A stretch of DNA of 64,000 nt from Streptococcus cristatus ATCC 51100 (lineage in GTDB: Bacteria; Bacillota; Bacilli; Lactobacillales; Streptococcaceae), in NCBI RefSeq assembly GCF_000222765.1, contig NZ_AFUE01000005.1:124001-188000 (forward strand), read 5' to 3'. How positions within the stretch are numbered: the stretch's first letter is position 1; the number at the start of each line of letters is the position of its first letter. A model generated the notes under the pieces. The model did no database searches and was not told the origin of the DNA. It saw only the letters and a list, made by a program, of their open reading frames with translations. Position numbers and translations under genes: made by a program. Of the stretch, positions 1 through 8,601 are shown piece after piece.

Positions 1-984
1 TGCTTTTTCAATACCTTCACCAACTTCAAAGCGAACAAACTCAACTACTGAAGCATTCACTGATTCAAGGTAAGCTTCAACTGTCTTGCTGTCATCCATG
101 ATGTACACTTGTGCAAGAAGTGTGTAAGCTTGGTCAACTTTAGTGTTGTCAAGCAAGAAGCGATCCATTTTACCTGGGATGATTTTGTCCCAGATTTTTT
201 CTGGTTTACCTTCTGCAGCCAACTCAGCTTTGATGTCAGCTTCAGCTTGTGCAATCACTTCGTCCGTCAATTGAGCTTTTGAACCATATTTCAAGTGTGG
301 AAGTGCTGGCTTATCAACCATAGCACGGCTTTCATTGTCTTGATCGATAGCGTGGTTCAATTGTGCCAATTCATCTTTGACAAATTGCTCATCCAATTCC
401 TTGTATGAAAGAACAGTTGGTTTCATCGCAGCGATATGCATAGAAATTTGTTTCGCAAGAGCGTCATCGCCACCATCAATCACTGAGACAACACCGATAC
501 GGCCACCATTGTGTTGGTAAGCACCAAAGTGTTGAGCATCAGTCTTTTCAACCAAAGCAAAACGACGGAATGAGATTTTTTCTCCGATAGTTGCAGTTGC
601 AGATACGTATGCAGCTTCAAGAGTTTCACCTGAAGGCATTGTCAATGCAAATGCTTCTTCGTTATTAGCTGGCTTGCCTTCTGCGATAACTTTTGCAGTA
701 GCATTTACCAATTCAACGAATTGAGCGTTTTTCGCAACAAAGTCAGTTTCAGCGTTGACTTCAACGATAGCTGCAACGTTACCATCCACGTAAACGCCTG
801 TCAAACCTTCAGCGGCAACACGGTCAGCCTTCTTAGCTGCTTTTGCCATACCTTTTTCGCGAAGCAATTCAATCGCTTTTTCGATGTCACCATCAGTTTC
901 AACCAATGCTTTCTTAGCGTCCATGACACCAGCACCAGATTTTTCACGCAATTCTTTTACAAGCTTAGCTGTAATTTCTGCCAT
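1..984 (-). CDS. tsf: Elongation factor Ts (3' end beyond window)
   Basis: Guanine-nucleotide exchange factor that regenerates EF-Tu-GTP in the cytoplasm. The frame opens at ATG 984 ([12 protein letters not shown]) behind an AGGAGA ribosome site at 991-996 and stays open for 328 codons to the window edge. The family in streptococci is about 346 residues, so roughly the last 18 codons are missing. The N-terminal UBA-like segment (residues 1-50, with [15 protein letters not shown]) and the TDFVAKN motif near residue 80 are the family signature. It is the second gene of the conserved rpsB-tsf unit, with a hairpin between the two genes. Confidence 0.97.
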   Translation of the reverse strand, partial: MAEITAKLVKELREKSGAGVMDAKKALVETDGDIEKAIELLREKGMAKAAKKADRVAAEGLTGVYVDGNVAAIVEVNAETDFVAKNAQFVELVNATAKVIAEGKPANNEEAFALTMPSGETLEAAYVSATATIGEKISFRRFALVEKTDAQHFGAYQHNGGRIGVVSVIDGGDDALAKQISMHIAAMKPTVLSYKELDEQFVKDELAQLNHAIDQDNESRAMVDKPALPHLKYGSKAQLTDEVIAQAEADIKAELAAEGKPEKIWDKIIPGKMDRFLLDNTKVDQAYTLLAQVYIMDDSKTVEAYLESVNASVVEFVRFEVGEGIEKA

Positions 985-1015
985 TTTTCTTCTCCTATGT
1001 TTGCTATTTTTAAAT

Positions 1016-1044
1016 AAAGGGGCCGGGCTGAGCCCCGCCCCTTT
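1016..1044 (-). terminator. GC-rich hairpin between rpsB and tsf
   Basis: An 8-bp outer stem (AAAGGGGC with GCCCCTTT) encloses a second GGGC/GCCC stem, then ATTTAAAAA follows on the transcribed strand. It lies after the rpsB stop and before the tsf ribosome site. It probably reduces transcription into tsf or protects the rpsB mRNA end. Because tsf has no other visible promoter, termination here is expected to be partial. Confidence 0.7.
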
Positions 1045-1065
1045 AGGTTAATTGACTTATGAAAA

Positions 1066-1848
1066 TTATGCGTTGTCGCCTTCTACAACTTCAACGATTT
1101 CTTCGATTGAGTCTGCTTGAGTTTCAGTTGCAGCAAATTCTGCTTCAACAGTCGCTACAGCGTCCTCACCTTGACGACCTTCGATAACAGCATCAGCCAT
1201 TTTCGCAGTGATCAATTTAACGGCACGGATAGCGTCATCGTTAGCAGGGATAATCACATCGATATCGTCTGGATCAGTGTTTGTGTCAACCATCGCAACT
1301 ACTGGAATACCAAGTTTCTTAGCTTCCTTAACAGCGATTTGCTCTTTATGAGGGTCAACGATGTACATTACATCTGGGATACGTGGCATATCTTCGATAC
1401 CACCCAAGAATTTTTCAAGACGAGCACGTTGTTTGTTCAAAAGTGCTACTTCTTTCTTAGGAAGAACTTCGAAGATTCCTTCTTCTTCCATACGTTTGAT
1501 TTCTTTCAAACGAGCAACACGTTTTTGGATAGTTGTCCAGTTTGTAAGAGTTCCACCCAACCAACGGTGGTTGATGTAGTATTGACCAGCACGTTCTGCT
1601 TCTTCTTTTACAGCTTCAGCAGCTTGCTTTTTAGTACCAACAAACAAGATAACTGCATCGTTTGCAGCTGCATCACGCATGAAGTCATAAGCTTGATCTG
1701 CGTATTTTACAGTTTGTTGAAGGTCGATAACGTGGATACCGTTACGCTCAGTGAAGATGTACTTAGCCATCTTAGGGTTCCAGCGACGAGTTTGGTGACC
1801 AAAGTGAACACCAGCCTCAAGAAGTTGTTTCATTGAAATTACTGACAT
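1066..1848 (-). CDS. rpsB: 30S ribosomal protein S2
   Basis: Component of the small ribosomal subunit that helps bind S1 and mRNA. The protein is 260 residues. It starts [19 protein letters not shown] and carries the S2 signatures [23 protein letters not shown] and [11 protein letters not shown], followed by [19 protein letters not shown] and the family-typical acidic tail. The start has a GGAG site just upstream. A promoter lies about 120 bp upstream, giving a long leader. It heads the rpsB-tsf operon. The long frames on the opposite strand here are shadows. Confidence 0.98.
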   Translation of the reverse strand: MSVISMKQLLEAGVHFGHQTRRWNPKMAKYIFTERNGIHVIDLQQTVKYADQAYDFMRDAAANDAVILFVGTKKQAAEAVKEEAERAGQYYINHRWLGGTLTNWTTIQKRVARLKEIKRMEEEGIFEVLPKKEVALLNKQRARLEKFLGGIEDMPRIPDVMYIVDPHKEQIAVKEAKKLGIPVVAMVDTNTDPDDIDVIIPANDDAIRAVKLITAKMADAVIEGRQGEDAVATVEAEFAATETQADSIEEIVEVVEGDNA

Positions 1849-1967
1849 GAGTAAATTCTCCTTTTTGTTTTTTCCTCTCTTAGATTTCAGCTCGCAGAGC
1901 TACCAATTGGCAACGGCTCCACAATTCATCTAAAATGAGTATTTCTGCCGTTTAAACGGCATCTACT

Positions 1968-1996
1968 ATCATATCAAATTTTCTAGCTTTTGACAA
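1968..1996 (-). promoter_or_regulatory. rpsB promoter with palindrome at transcript start
   Basis: On the minus strand there is TTGTCA (1996-1991), a 17-bp spacer and TATGAT (1973-1968). The predicted +1 is near 1961. The palindrome GCCGTTTAAACGGC (1960-1947) would therefore form a hairpin at the very 5' end of the mRNA. A second hairpin (AGCTC-TGC-GAGCT, 1901-1889) lies in the roughly 110-nt leader. The leader could carry S2 autoregulation, as is known for rpsB in other bacteria, but I do not recognise a characterised leader class. Confidence 0.75.
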
Positions 1997-2081
1997 GTCT
2001 TTGGACACTATTTTCTTGCTTTGATTCAACCCATATGCTAGGCATCCTTCAAGAAATTCTCACTTAAGTCGGGTCAAGCTC

Positions 2082-2110
2082 TTGACGAACAGGCCATTTT
2101 AAGGTAGAAT
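2082..2110 (+). promoter_or_regulatory. tRNA-Cys promoter
   Basis: TTGACG (2082-2087), a 17-bp spacer and TAGAAT (2105-2110) put +1 about six bases before the mature tRNA at 2123. Confidence 0.75.
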
Positions 2111-2122
2111 AGTAAGAGTTGT

Positions 2123-2193
2123 GGCGGTATAGCCAAGTGGTAAGGCACGGCTCTGCAAAAGCTTGATCGTCGGTTCAAATCCGTCTACCGCCT
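2123..2193 (+). tRNA. tRNA-Cys (anticodon GCA)
   Basis: A 71-nt cloverleaf. The acceptor arm GGCGGTA pairs with TACCGCC, with U at the discriminator position, typical of tRNA-Cys. The D arm follows (AGCCAAGTGGTAAGGC). The anticodon loop reads CTGCAAA, so the anticodon is GCA. The T arm is CGGTTCAAATCCG. CCA is not encoded, and a T6 run follows directly and can act as terminator. Fourteen bases of the T arm are repeated just downstream (2200-2213). Confidence 0.96.
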
Positions 2194-2229
2194 TTTTTAT
2201 CGGTTCAAATCCGACTCTATACTAACCAA

Positions 2230-2404
2230 GAGGCTGGGACAAAAGTCCTAGCCTCTCAATTGTCTTTGGATTGTCGAGCAAGACGCAGTGGTTGAGTGGG
2301 CTATACAACGCTGATTTCATCAGCTTTTATAGCCCTACTCAACTGTGCGGAGGTGGGACGACGAAATCGAATTCTAACGAATTACCGATTTCTGTCCCAC
2401 TCTC
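2230..2404 (+). repeat. Dispersed 175-bp structured element, copy A
   Basis: One of five copies in the window (others at 3198, 15239, 40313 and 57030). The ends form an imperfect terminal inverted repeat, GAGGCTGGGACAAAAGTC against GAGAGTGGGACAGAAATC. Inside are three successive hairpins: an 11-bp stem at the left end, a GTTGAGT...ACTCAAC stem enclosing GCTGAT-TTC-ATCAGC, and a GTGGGAC...GTCCCAC stem at the right end. It lies between tRNA-Cys and the end of nusG. The ORF readable through it is a by-product of the repeat. Confidence 0.9.
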
Positions 2405-2499
2405 TTTTTGTTTGTCTTTTTTACGTCATTGGTCAAGTTTAATGAATTGCAATGATACCAGAATGACCAGCTTTTATCTAAAATCTCAGCGCTGCTAAC

Positions 2500-2533
2500 A
2501 AAAAAGAGCGGAAAATGCTTTCCAGCTCCTTTT
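2500..2533 (-). terminator. nusG terminator
   Basis: On the minus strand AAAAGGAGC-T-GGAAA pairs with TTTCC-G-CTCTTTT and is followed by more T, 15 bases past the nusG stop. Confidence 0.8.
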
Positions 2534-2547
2534 AGTGCATTTCAAAA

Positions 2548-3084
2548 TTATAATTCAGCAATTTGGCTGAGGTTGACTTCGGCAACCGTGTCATTTCCAA
2601 ACATAGAGATAATCATCTTGACCTTATTATTGTCAATTTCCGTGATTTTGCCAGTATAGTTAGCAAAGGCACCGTCAATGATGCGAACTGTATCGCCCAC
2701 CTTGACATCCAAGTCAAATTCTTGAACCGTTTGTCCCATAGAAATCAGAATGCTGCGGATTTCTTCCTCCAAGAGCGGCGTTGGTTTCGAACGGTTTCCG
2801 TGTGAACCTACAAATCCAGTTACGTTTGGTGTATTCCGCACGACAAACCAAGCTTCGTCCGTCATAACCATCTCAACCAATACATAACCTGGGAAGCGGT
2901 TTTCTTCGACTTCCTTGCTCTTACCGTTTTTCTCGACTTGCACGGTCTGAGTCGGAATTTCCACGCGCAGGATATTTTCCAGCATATTATAGGTCTGGGC
3001 ACGTTGCAAGAGATTTTCCTTTACCTTATTTTCATAGCCTGAGTAGGTTTGCAGTACAAACCAGCCTTTATCAAAACTGTCCAT
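2548..3084 (-). CDS. nusG: Transcription termination/antitermination protein NusG
   Basis: RNA-polymerase-bound elongation factor that modulates pausing and links transcription to Rho or ribosomes. The product is 178 residues: an N-terminal NGN domain (about 1-115, WFVLQTYSGYENKVKENL, then NRFPGYVLVEM) and a C-terminal KOW domain (about 125-178, VGDTVRIIDGAFANYTGKI). It has an AGGA site upstream of ATG. Unusually for the secE-nusG pair, a 175-bp repeat copy and an own extended -10 promoter separate it from secE. Confidence 0.97.
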   Translation of the reverse strand: MDSFDKGWFVLQTYSGYENKVKENLLQRAQTYNMLENILRVEIPTQTVQVEKNGKSKEVEENRFPGYVLVEMVMTDEAWFVVRNTPNVTGFVGSHGNRSKPTPLLEEEIRSILISMGQTVQEFDLDVKVGDTVRIIDGAFANYTGKITEIDNNKVKMIISMFGNDTVAEVNLSQIAEL

Positions 3085-3140
3085 GTTTTGTCCTTTCCTA
3101 AATAAAAAAGCCTAGGGCTTCTGCTTGATATTCTAGCCTT

Positions 3141-3149
3141 ATTATACCA
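3141..3149 (-). promoter_or_regulatory. nusG extended -10 promoter
   Basis: TGG-TATAAT on the minus strand (TATAAT 3146-3141) with only a weak -35 upstream. The leader contains AAGCC-CTA-GGCTT followed by TTTT, a small terminator-like hairpin shortly before the ribosome site, which could act as an attenuator. Confidence 0.65.
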
Positions 3150-3197
3150 TAAAATCTAAAATTACAAAGCATTTTAATAAATATTTTACAGACAAAT

Positions 3198-3372
3198 GAG
3201 AGTGGGACAGAAATCGGTAATTCGTTAGAATTCGATTTCGTCGTCCCACCTCCGCACAGTTGAGTAGGGCTGTAAAAGCTGATGAAATCAGCCTAGTAGA
3301 GCCCACTCAACCACTGCGTCTTGCTCGATAATCCAAAGACAATTGAGAGGCTAGGACTTTTGTCCCAGCCTC
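3198..3372 (-). repeat. Dispersed 175-bp structured element, copy B
   Basis: The same element as 2230-2404 in reverse orientation, nearly identical over its whole length. It sits between the secE stop (3380) and the nusG promoter. Its hairpins are well placed to stop rpmG-secE transcripts. Confidence 0.9.
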
Positions 3373-3379
3373 ATCTTTC

Positions 3380-3559
3380 TTATGAAAACATGTTGATTAT
3401 GCGGAAGAGACCGCTGGCAACTACCTTATCAAAAATATAGATGACAACAGCAAAGAATGCTGTGTATTCCATTACGGAAAGGAAATCAGTCCATCTTTCT
3501 TTACGGGTAGGCCAAGTTGTATCTCGTAGCAAAACGAAAACATCTTTAATGAATTTCAC
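3380..3559 (-). CDS. secE: Preprotein translocase subunit SecE
   Basis: Small membrane subunit of the SecYEG export channel, 59 residues. It starts at GTG 3559 (MKFIKDVFVLLRDTTWP) behind AGGAGA. The motif TTWPTRKERWTDFLSVM followed by one hydrophobic helix (about residues 33-55) is the Gram-positive SecE pattern. Its ribosome site overlaps the end of rpmG, so the two are translated in tandem. The GTG start and short length make it easy to overlook. Confidence 0.95.
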   Translation of the reverse strand: MKFIKDVFVLLRDTTWPTRKERWTDFLSVMEYTAFFAVVIYIFDKVVASGLFRIINMFS

Positions 3560-3568
3560 AACTATCTC

Positions 3569-3721
3569 CTATCTGGTTTCTTTATGCAGCGTATATTTAC
3601 TGCAGTGTTTACAATATTTATTCACTTCTAGACGCGTAGGTTTTGGAGTGCTACTAAGTTTGATTGAGTAGTTTCGTGACCCACAAACTGTACACGCTAG
3701 ACTCGCTTTTTTTAATGCCAT
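3569..3721 (-). CDS. rpmG: 50S ribosomal protein L33
   Basis: A 50-residue large-subunit protein, [19 protein letters not shown], with a basic C-terminus. Both zinc-ribbon pairs are intact (CTVC near residue 10 and CKHC near residue 37), so this is the zinc-binding (C+) form. ATG 3721 follows a GGAGG site. It is the first gene of rpmG-secE. Confidence 0.95.
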   Translation of the reverse strand: MALKKASLACTVCGSRNYSIKLSSTPKPTRLEVNKYCKHCSKYTLHKETR

Positions 3722-3739
3722 GACGCCTCCATTCCCCTT

Positions 3740-3768
3740 ATTATAGCAGTTTTCTACTTCTTTGACAA
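3740..3768 (-). promoter_or_regulatory. rpmG-secE promoter
   Basis: TTGTCA (3768-3763), a 17-bp spacer and TATAAT (3745-3740) on the minus strand, with +1 about 12 bases before ATG 3721. Confidence 0.85.
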
Positions 3769-3781
3769 GCCGTTTAGACGA

Positions 3782-6004
3782 TTAATGGAACCAGCCAGTA
3801 ATGGTATCCCATAGATTTTTGGCTTTCTCAGTAATTCCAGACTCATCAATAGCTTTCTTGGCATCATCTACCAGGTTTTGTGCCCGCTCTTGGACATCTT
3901 TCAGGAAGTCTTTATTCTCGCTAGTCGTATTCGTTTGACCAGTTCCGTAGGTATCGACTGGGGAAATCCCATTTTCAGCATAAGCATTTTTCTCACCCGA
4001 GAAGGAAGTTCCTTCTGTATAAGGCAAGATGGTGTTGGCGACATTGCGGAAAATAGCCGAAGCTTCATTGGCACTTGTACCAGTCAGATAGTGAGTTTCA
4101 TCCGTCTTAGGGAAGCCCAGCCATTGGCTGATAACCACATCTGGTGTGTAGCCGATGACCCACTGGTCTCCTGACAGATCAGGGTTGAAGTCAGTCTCTG
4201 TTGTTCCTGTCTTTCCAGCCATTGTATAGCCATACGGAGCTGCATAGACTCCCGTCCCGTTTGAGAAAGTTCCCAGCATCATACTGGTCATCTTTTCTGT
4301 GGTTGAGCGATTGAGAACGCGGGTAGAAGTCTGCCGGTGGGTTTTGACAACCTGACCACTAGCATTTTCTATCTTGGTGATAAGATGGGCATCATTCATA
4401 ACTCCATCATTCGCAAAGACTGAGTAGGCTTGAGCCATCTGAAGTGGATTGGTCGTCACGCCGCTTCCCAGAGCTACACCCAGATTCTGTTCTACCTTAT
4501 CCATATTAAGACCAAACTTTTTGCCGTACTCAAAGGCCTTGCTCACGCCTAATTCATCCACTGTTGAAACCGCGGGAATATTGAGGGATTCAGCCAAGGC
4601 TTGATACATTGGAACCGTCGGTGAACTTTGGATATTGCCATAGTTATTAACCTTATAGTCACCAAAAACTGTCCGACTATTATCTAGCTCCTTATCCGTT
4701 GACCAGCCGGCTGCTATAGCTGGGCTGTAGGCCACCAAAGGCTTGATGGTTGAGCCTGGACTACGAGCAGACTGAGTCGCGTAGTTGAAAGTCCGAAAAG
4801 CAGAGCCATCAGCACTGTTGACACGGCCAACCAAAGCCCGAACACCACCCGTCTTAGGATCTAGCGCTACGCTTCCTGACTCGGCCCGCGTCCCGTCTTC
4901 AGCCTGCGGGAAGAGATCGACATTGCTATAAATAACCTGCATGCTAGCTTGGTAATTTTGGTCCAATTCGGTGTAAATCCGATAGCCGTTGTTGACGATT
5001 TCTTCTTCCGTCAGACCGTAATCATTGACCGCTTCATTGATAACCGCATCAAAATAAGATGGGTAGCGATAGTCTTCTGATTTGCCTTCGTAGGCATCGA
5101 CTAGCTGGCCTCCAATACCAACCGTCGCAGCCTGATCCGCCGTTGCCTGATCAATGTAACCTGCCGCCACCATATTTTGAAGAACGGTGTCACGACGGTT
5201 GGTCGCATTCTCAATCGAATACAGGGGATTATATAGTTCTGGTCCTTTGAGCATACCAGCTAGAACCGCTGATTGATCCAAGCTGAGCTGGCTGGCAGAT
5301 ACACCAAAGTATTTCTTGCTGGCATCTTCCACTCCCCAAACGCCATTTCCAAAATAAGAGTTATTGAGGTACATGGTCAGGATTTCCTGCTTGCTGTATT
5401 TTTTGTTAATCTCTAAAGCTAGGAAAAATTCCTTGGCCTTGCGCTCAATGGTCTGATCTTGAGAAAGATAGGCATTTTTGGCCAACTGCTGCGTGATAGT
5501 CGAGCCACCACCCGAACGCCCCGCAGTCAAAATGGCTAGAAAGAAGCGACTGTAGTTAATCCCGCCATTCTTATAAAAAGAACGGTCTTCTGTCGCAATC
5601 ACAGCGTTCTGCAAGTCCTGACTAATCGCGTCTAATTCGACATAGGTCCCCTTTTGCCCAGACAAGCTGCCCGCTTCGTTTCCATCCTTATCATAGATCA
5701 AAGTCGTAGCTTTCAGAGCATTCTGCAAGTCTTTGACATTGGTCGTCTTAGCTACATAAAAAAGATAGCCACCGACCACCAAACCAAAGGTCAAGCCAAG
5801 AATCAAGAATATCTTGGTCAGATGGAACCTGCGCCAAAAGCGGCGGAAGGGATGTTGAGACAGGGGCTTCTTCCGATTCTTACCAGACCGGCTATAGCTA
5901 GGTTCAGGCGTCTCGCCTTCCAACTCCTCAGCAACTTTTTTCTGAGGATGATCCGTTTTAAACAGATTGACTAATTTTTCAAATATATCATTTAATTTCT
6001 TCAT
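3782..6004 (-). CDS. pbp2a: Class A penicillin-binding protein 2A
   Basis: Bifunctional peptidoglycan synthase, 740 residues. A basic cytoplasmic N-terminus (1-62) is followed by one membrane helix (about 63-86). The GT51 glycosyltransferase domain has EDRSFYKNGG with catalytic Glu139 and GGSTITQQLAKN near 166-177. The transpeptidase domain has the active serine in STIK (418-421), SLN (473-475) and KTGT (598-601). The C-terminal tail (about 700-740) is polar and coiled-coil-like. All catalytic motifs are intact. It is transcribed divergently from the RluD-family gene. No normal ribosome site is visible, because the -10 lies right at the start codon. Confidence 0.95.
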   Translation of the reverse strand: MKKLNDIFEKLVNLFKTDHPQKKVAEELEGETPEPSYSRSGKNRKKPLSQHPFRRFWRRFHLTKIFLILGLTFGLVVGGYLFYVAKTTNVKDLQNALKATTLIYDKDGNEAGSLSGQKGTYVELDAISQDLQNAVIATEDRSFYKNGGINYSRFFLAILTAGRSGGGSTITQQLAKNAYLSQDQTIERKAKEFFLALEINKKYSKQEILTMYLNNSYFGNGVWGVEDASKKYFGVSASQLSLDQSAVLAGMLKGPELYNPLYSIENATNRRDTVLQNMVAAGYIDQATADQAATVGIGGQLVDAYEGKSEDYRYPSYFDAVINEAVNDYGLTEEEIVNNGYRIYTELDQNYQASMQVIYSNVDLFPQAEDGTRAESGSVALDPKTGGVRALVGRVNSADGSAFRTFNYATQSARSPGSTIKPLVAYSPAIAAGWSTDKELDNSRTVFGDYKVNNYGNIQSSPTVPMYQALAESLNIPAVSTVDELGVSKAFEYGKKFGLNMDKVEQNLGVALGSGVTTNPLQMAQAYSVFANDGVMNDAHLITKIENASGQVVKTHRQTSTRVLNRSTTEKMTSMMLGTFSNGTGVYAAPYGYTMAGKTGTTETDFNPDLSGDQWVIGYTPDVVISQWLGFPKTDETHYLTGTSANEASAIFRNVANTILPYTEGTSFSGEKNAYAENGISPVDTYGTGQTNTTSENKDFLKDVQERAQNLVDDAKKAIDESGITEKAKNLWDTITGWFH

Positions 6005-6011
6005 AAAACAT

Positions 6012-6040
6012 ATTTTATCACCTTATCCATGCAGACACAA
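6012..6040 (-). promoter_or_regulatory. pbp2a promoter, possibly leaderless
   Basis: TTGTGT (6040-6035), a 17-bp spacer and TGA-TAAAAT with the -10 at 6017-6012. The expected +1 falls at 6004-6006, on or next to ATG 6004. Confidence 0.5.
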
Positions 6041-6140
6041 GGCACGACTCCGCTACTTGCTACTCCTTTTAGCTTTCTTTAAGGAAATAGCAGATCTGCT
6101 TTCCTCTTTCTAACGAAGCATTTCCAAATGGGCTAGTTTT

Positions 6141-6149
6141 TGCTACAAT
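6141..6149 (+). promoter_or_regulatory. Promoter of RluD-family gene, possibly leaderless
   Basis: Extended -10 TGC-TACAAT (TACAAT 6144-6149). The expected +1 coincides with ATG 6156, and no Shine-Dalgarno sequence precedes the gene. Confidence 0.5.
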
Positions 6150-6155
6150 GAAAAC

Positions 6156-7046
6156 ATGAAATTTACTATTACCATCCCCGCAAGCCTGCCTCCGATGACT
6201 GTCAAAGAACTGCTAGAAGAGCAGCTGCTCATCCCACGAAAGATTCGTCACTTTCTCCGAACCAAGAAACACATTTTGGTTAACGGTGAGTCCATCCATT
6301 GGCAAACTTTAGTCAAGCCTGGTGACAGCATTCAACTAACTTTTGACAAAGAGGATTATCCAGAAAAAGAACTCCCCGCTGGCCATCCTCATCTGGTCGA
6401 GGAGCTCTATCAAGACGAGCATCTCATTATCGTCAACAAGCCAAACGGCATGAAAAGTCACGGTAATGAACCGACAGAAGTCGCTCTACTCAACCATGTG
6501 TCAAGCTATGTCGGACAGACCTGCTATGTCGTCCACCGGCTGGACAAAGAAACCAGTGGCGCCATCCTGTTTGCCAAAAATCCCTTTGTCCTCCCCATTC
6601 TCAACCGCCTCTTGGAAAACAAAGAAATCTCTCGTGAATATTGGGCCCTTGCTCAAGGAAAATTTCACAGCAAAACTATCGTCTATAAAGATAAAATCGG
6701 ACGCGACCGCCATGACCGAAGGAAACGACTCGTTGATCCGAAAAAAGGGCTCTATGCCGAAACTCATGTGACCCGACTCAAGGACTTTGGCAACACGACT
6801 CTAGTCAAATGCCAATTGAAAACAGGACGGACTCACCAAATTCGTGTCCATCTCGCCCATCACGGCCATCCTATCGTCGGTGACCCCCTCTACCATCCTC
6901 AACCCCAAGGCCGCCTCATGCTCCATGCCCATCGTCTGACCTTGACTCATCCGTTCACCCTAGAAACCATCAGCGTGGAAGCACCGTCAGAGAGTTTTGA
7001 AGCAGAAATCAAACGGCACAAAAGCAAATCTAAAAAAGATAGCTAA
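6156..7046 (+). CDS. RluA/RluD-family 23S rRNA pseudouridine synthase
   Basis: Isomerises uridine to pseudouridine in large-subunit rRNA. The product is 296 residues. An S4-like RNA-binding segment (about 12-75, VKELLEEQLLIPRKIRHFL) precedes the catalytic domain with HRLDKETSGAILFAKN near residue 127, where the Asp of HRLD is catalytic. The late KTGRTHQIRVHLAHHGHPI motif (about 223-241) is also family-specific. Which uridine it modifies cannot be read from sequence. A hairpin terminator follows. Confidence 0.92.
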   Translation: MKFTITIPASLPPMTVKELLEEQLLIPRKIRHFLRTKKHILVNGESIHWQTLVKPGDSIQLTFDKEDYPEKELPAGHPHLVEELYQDEHLIIVNKPNGMKSHGNEPTEVALLNHVSSYVGQTCYVVHRLDKETSGAILFAKNPFVLPILNRLLENKEISREYWALAQGKFHSKTIVYKDKIGRDRHDRRKRLVDPKKGLYAETHVTRLKDFGNTTLVKCQLKTGRTHQIRVHLAHHGHPIVGDPLYHPQPQGRLMLHAHRLTLTHPFTLETISVEAPSESFEAEIKRHKSKSKKDS

Positions 7047-7123
7047 CCAGATAACCGATTCCCCAAGACTTATACTCCACATCGACAACTAGCCACAATT
7101 CTTTCAAAAAACAGATTTTCCCC

Positions 7124-7157
7124 AAAAAGACGATTCCCTACCGGACATCGTCTTTTT
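7124..7157 (+). terminator. Terminator after the RluD-family gene
   Basis: AAAAAGACGAT pairs with ATCGTCTTTTT around a 12-base loop. It is symmetrical enough to work on both strands. The rest of 7047-7341 contains no gene I can support. Confidence 0.8.
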
Positions 7158-7341
7158 CTTCTCCTCTATCTAGCAACTTAGCATGCCAGATACAAACAAG
7201 CATCTATCCGTTCTTTATAGATCATCTACCTTGTGTCAAATTGATATTCAGTCAATGCGTAATTATTAGCGCTGAATGGAACAAGCTCCACCTAGCTTTG
7301 AATCATCCTATCTGACCAAAGAATGATCACAAAGTCACAAG

Positions 7342-7367
7342 AAAAAGCTCAGCTAGGCCGAGCTTTT
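7342..7367 (-). terminator. ackA terminator
   Basis: AAAAGCTC...GAGCTTTTT hairpin directly past the ackA stop on the minus strand. Confidence 0.8.
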
Positions 7368-7369
7368 GA

Positions 7370-8563
7370 TTATTGATTTTTAAAGCGTTCTACATCACGC
7401 GCAATGACCAACTCTTCATCTGTCGGGATAACCAGAACTCTGACTTTAGCAGCTTCTGTTGAAATATCTCCTGTAGCACCAAAGAAATTCTTCTCTGGAT
7501 CGACATCGCAGCCAAACCAAGAAATTCCTTCGATAACCATGCGACGGATGGTCACAGAGTTTTCACCAATACCAGCTGTAAAGATAATGGCATCTGCTCC
7601 ATTTAAAACAGCTAAATACTGACCAATGTATTTTTGAATGCGATCCACAAAAATTTCATTTGCCAATTGTGCCTTTTCATCACCTGCACGCATAGCTTCA
7701 TGAATATCACGCATATCGCTTGATTTCTCTGAAACACCCAACAGTCCAGATTCACGGTTCAGAATTCGGCTGATATCTTCTGGCGTGTTAAAATCATCTG
7801 TATGCTGCATCAAGTATGGAATAATCGCTGGATCGATGTCACCTGTACGTGTTCCCATCATAACTCCACCAAGAGGAGTAAAGCCCATAGAAGTATCCAC
7901 TGAGCGCCCCTTATCAACTGCTGTGATAGAAGCACCGTTTCCGATGTGGCAAGTGATGAGTTTCAATTCTTCAATCGGTTTACCCAAAAGTTTCGCAGCT
8001 TCGTGGGCTACATACTCATGGCTAGTTCCATGTGCTCCGTATTTACGGACCTTATTTTCAGTGTAGTACTTAGTTGGCAATGGATAGCGATAAGCCTTTT
8101 CTGGCATAGTTGTGTGGAAAGATGTATCAAAAACAGCCACACTGGTAATGTCTGGAAGAATTTCCTTGAAAGCACGGATACCGTCAGCATTGGCAGGATT
8201 GTGCAAAGGAGCTAGCAGAGACAACTCTTCAATCTTTTTCAACACATCGTCAGTCACAAGAGCTGATTCTTTGAAATACTCACCTCCAGCTACGACACGG
8301 TGCCCAACACCTGTGATTTCATCGTAAGATTGAATAATTTCAAACCGTTTCAAATCATCCAATAAAATTTTCACAGCTTGTGTATGATCAGCAATATCTA
8401 AGGTTTGGCGTTCAGAACGACCATCAAATTTAACCGTAGAGATTGAGTCCTTGAGACCAATCCGCTCAATCAAACCTTTAGCCAGCACCTTTTCTTCTGG
8501 CATTGAATAAAGTTGCCATTTTACACTCGAACTTCCAGCATTAATAGAAATAGTTTTTGACAT
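7370..8563 (-). CDS. ackA: Acetate kinase
   Basis: Interconverts acetyl phosphate plus ADP and acetate plus ATP, the ATP-yielding step after pyruvate oxidase or phosphate acetyltransferase. The product is 397 residues with the expected N-terminus ([11 protein letters not shown]), the ASKHA phosphate-binding motifs [11 protein letters not shown] and TGDIDPAI, and FTAGIGENS near residue 325. It is the last gene downstream of the com operon, as in other streptococci. It has its own extended -10 promoter inside the end of the methyltransferase gene, so it need not depend on competence. Confidence 0.97.
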   Translation of the reverse strand: MSKTISINAGSSSVKWQLYSMPEEKVLAKGLIERIGLKDSISTVKFDGRSERQTLDIADHTQAVKILLDDLKRFEIIQSYDEITGVGHRVVAGGEYFKESALVTDDVLKKIEELSLLAPLHNPANADGIRAFKEILPDITSVAVFDTSFHTTMPEKAYRYPLPTKYYTENKVRKYGAHGTSHEYVAHEAAKLLGKPIEELKLITCHIGNGASITAVDKGRSVDTSMGFTPLGGVMMGTRTGDIDPAIIPYLMQHTDDFNTPEDISRILNRESGLLGVSEKSSDMRDIHEAMRAGDEKAQLANEIFVDRIQKYIGQYLAVLNGADAIIFTAGIGENSVTIRRMVIEGISWFGCDVDPEKNFFGATGDISTEAAKVRVLVIPTDEELVIARDVERFKNQ

Positions 8564-8592
8564 CTCGTCACCTCTTTAAGCGTTTTCAAACT

Positions 8593-8601
8593 ATTATATC
8601 A
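8593..8601 (-). promoter_or_regulatory. ackA extended -10 promoter
   Basis: TGA-TATAAT on the minus strand (TATAAT 8598-8593) overlaps the stop codon of the preceding methyltransferase gene. The leader to ATG 8563 is about 20 nt and contains AGAGGTGA. Confidence 0.65.

Noticed and set aside
1117-1836. 239-codon frame opposite rpsB
   Set aside because: It is a shadow of a strongly biased ribosomal-protein gene. It has no ribosome site and no protein-like composition.
2271-2498. 75-codon frame inside repeat copy A, and a similar one in copy C (14959-15462)
   Set aside because: They read through the structured repeat. The same peptide recurs only because the repeat does, and no start signal is present.
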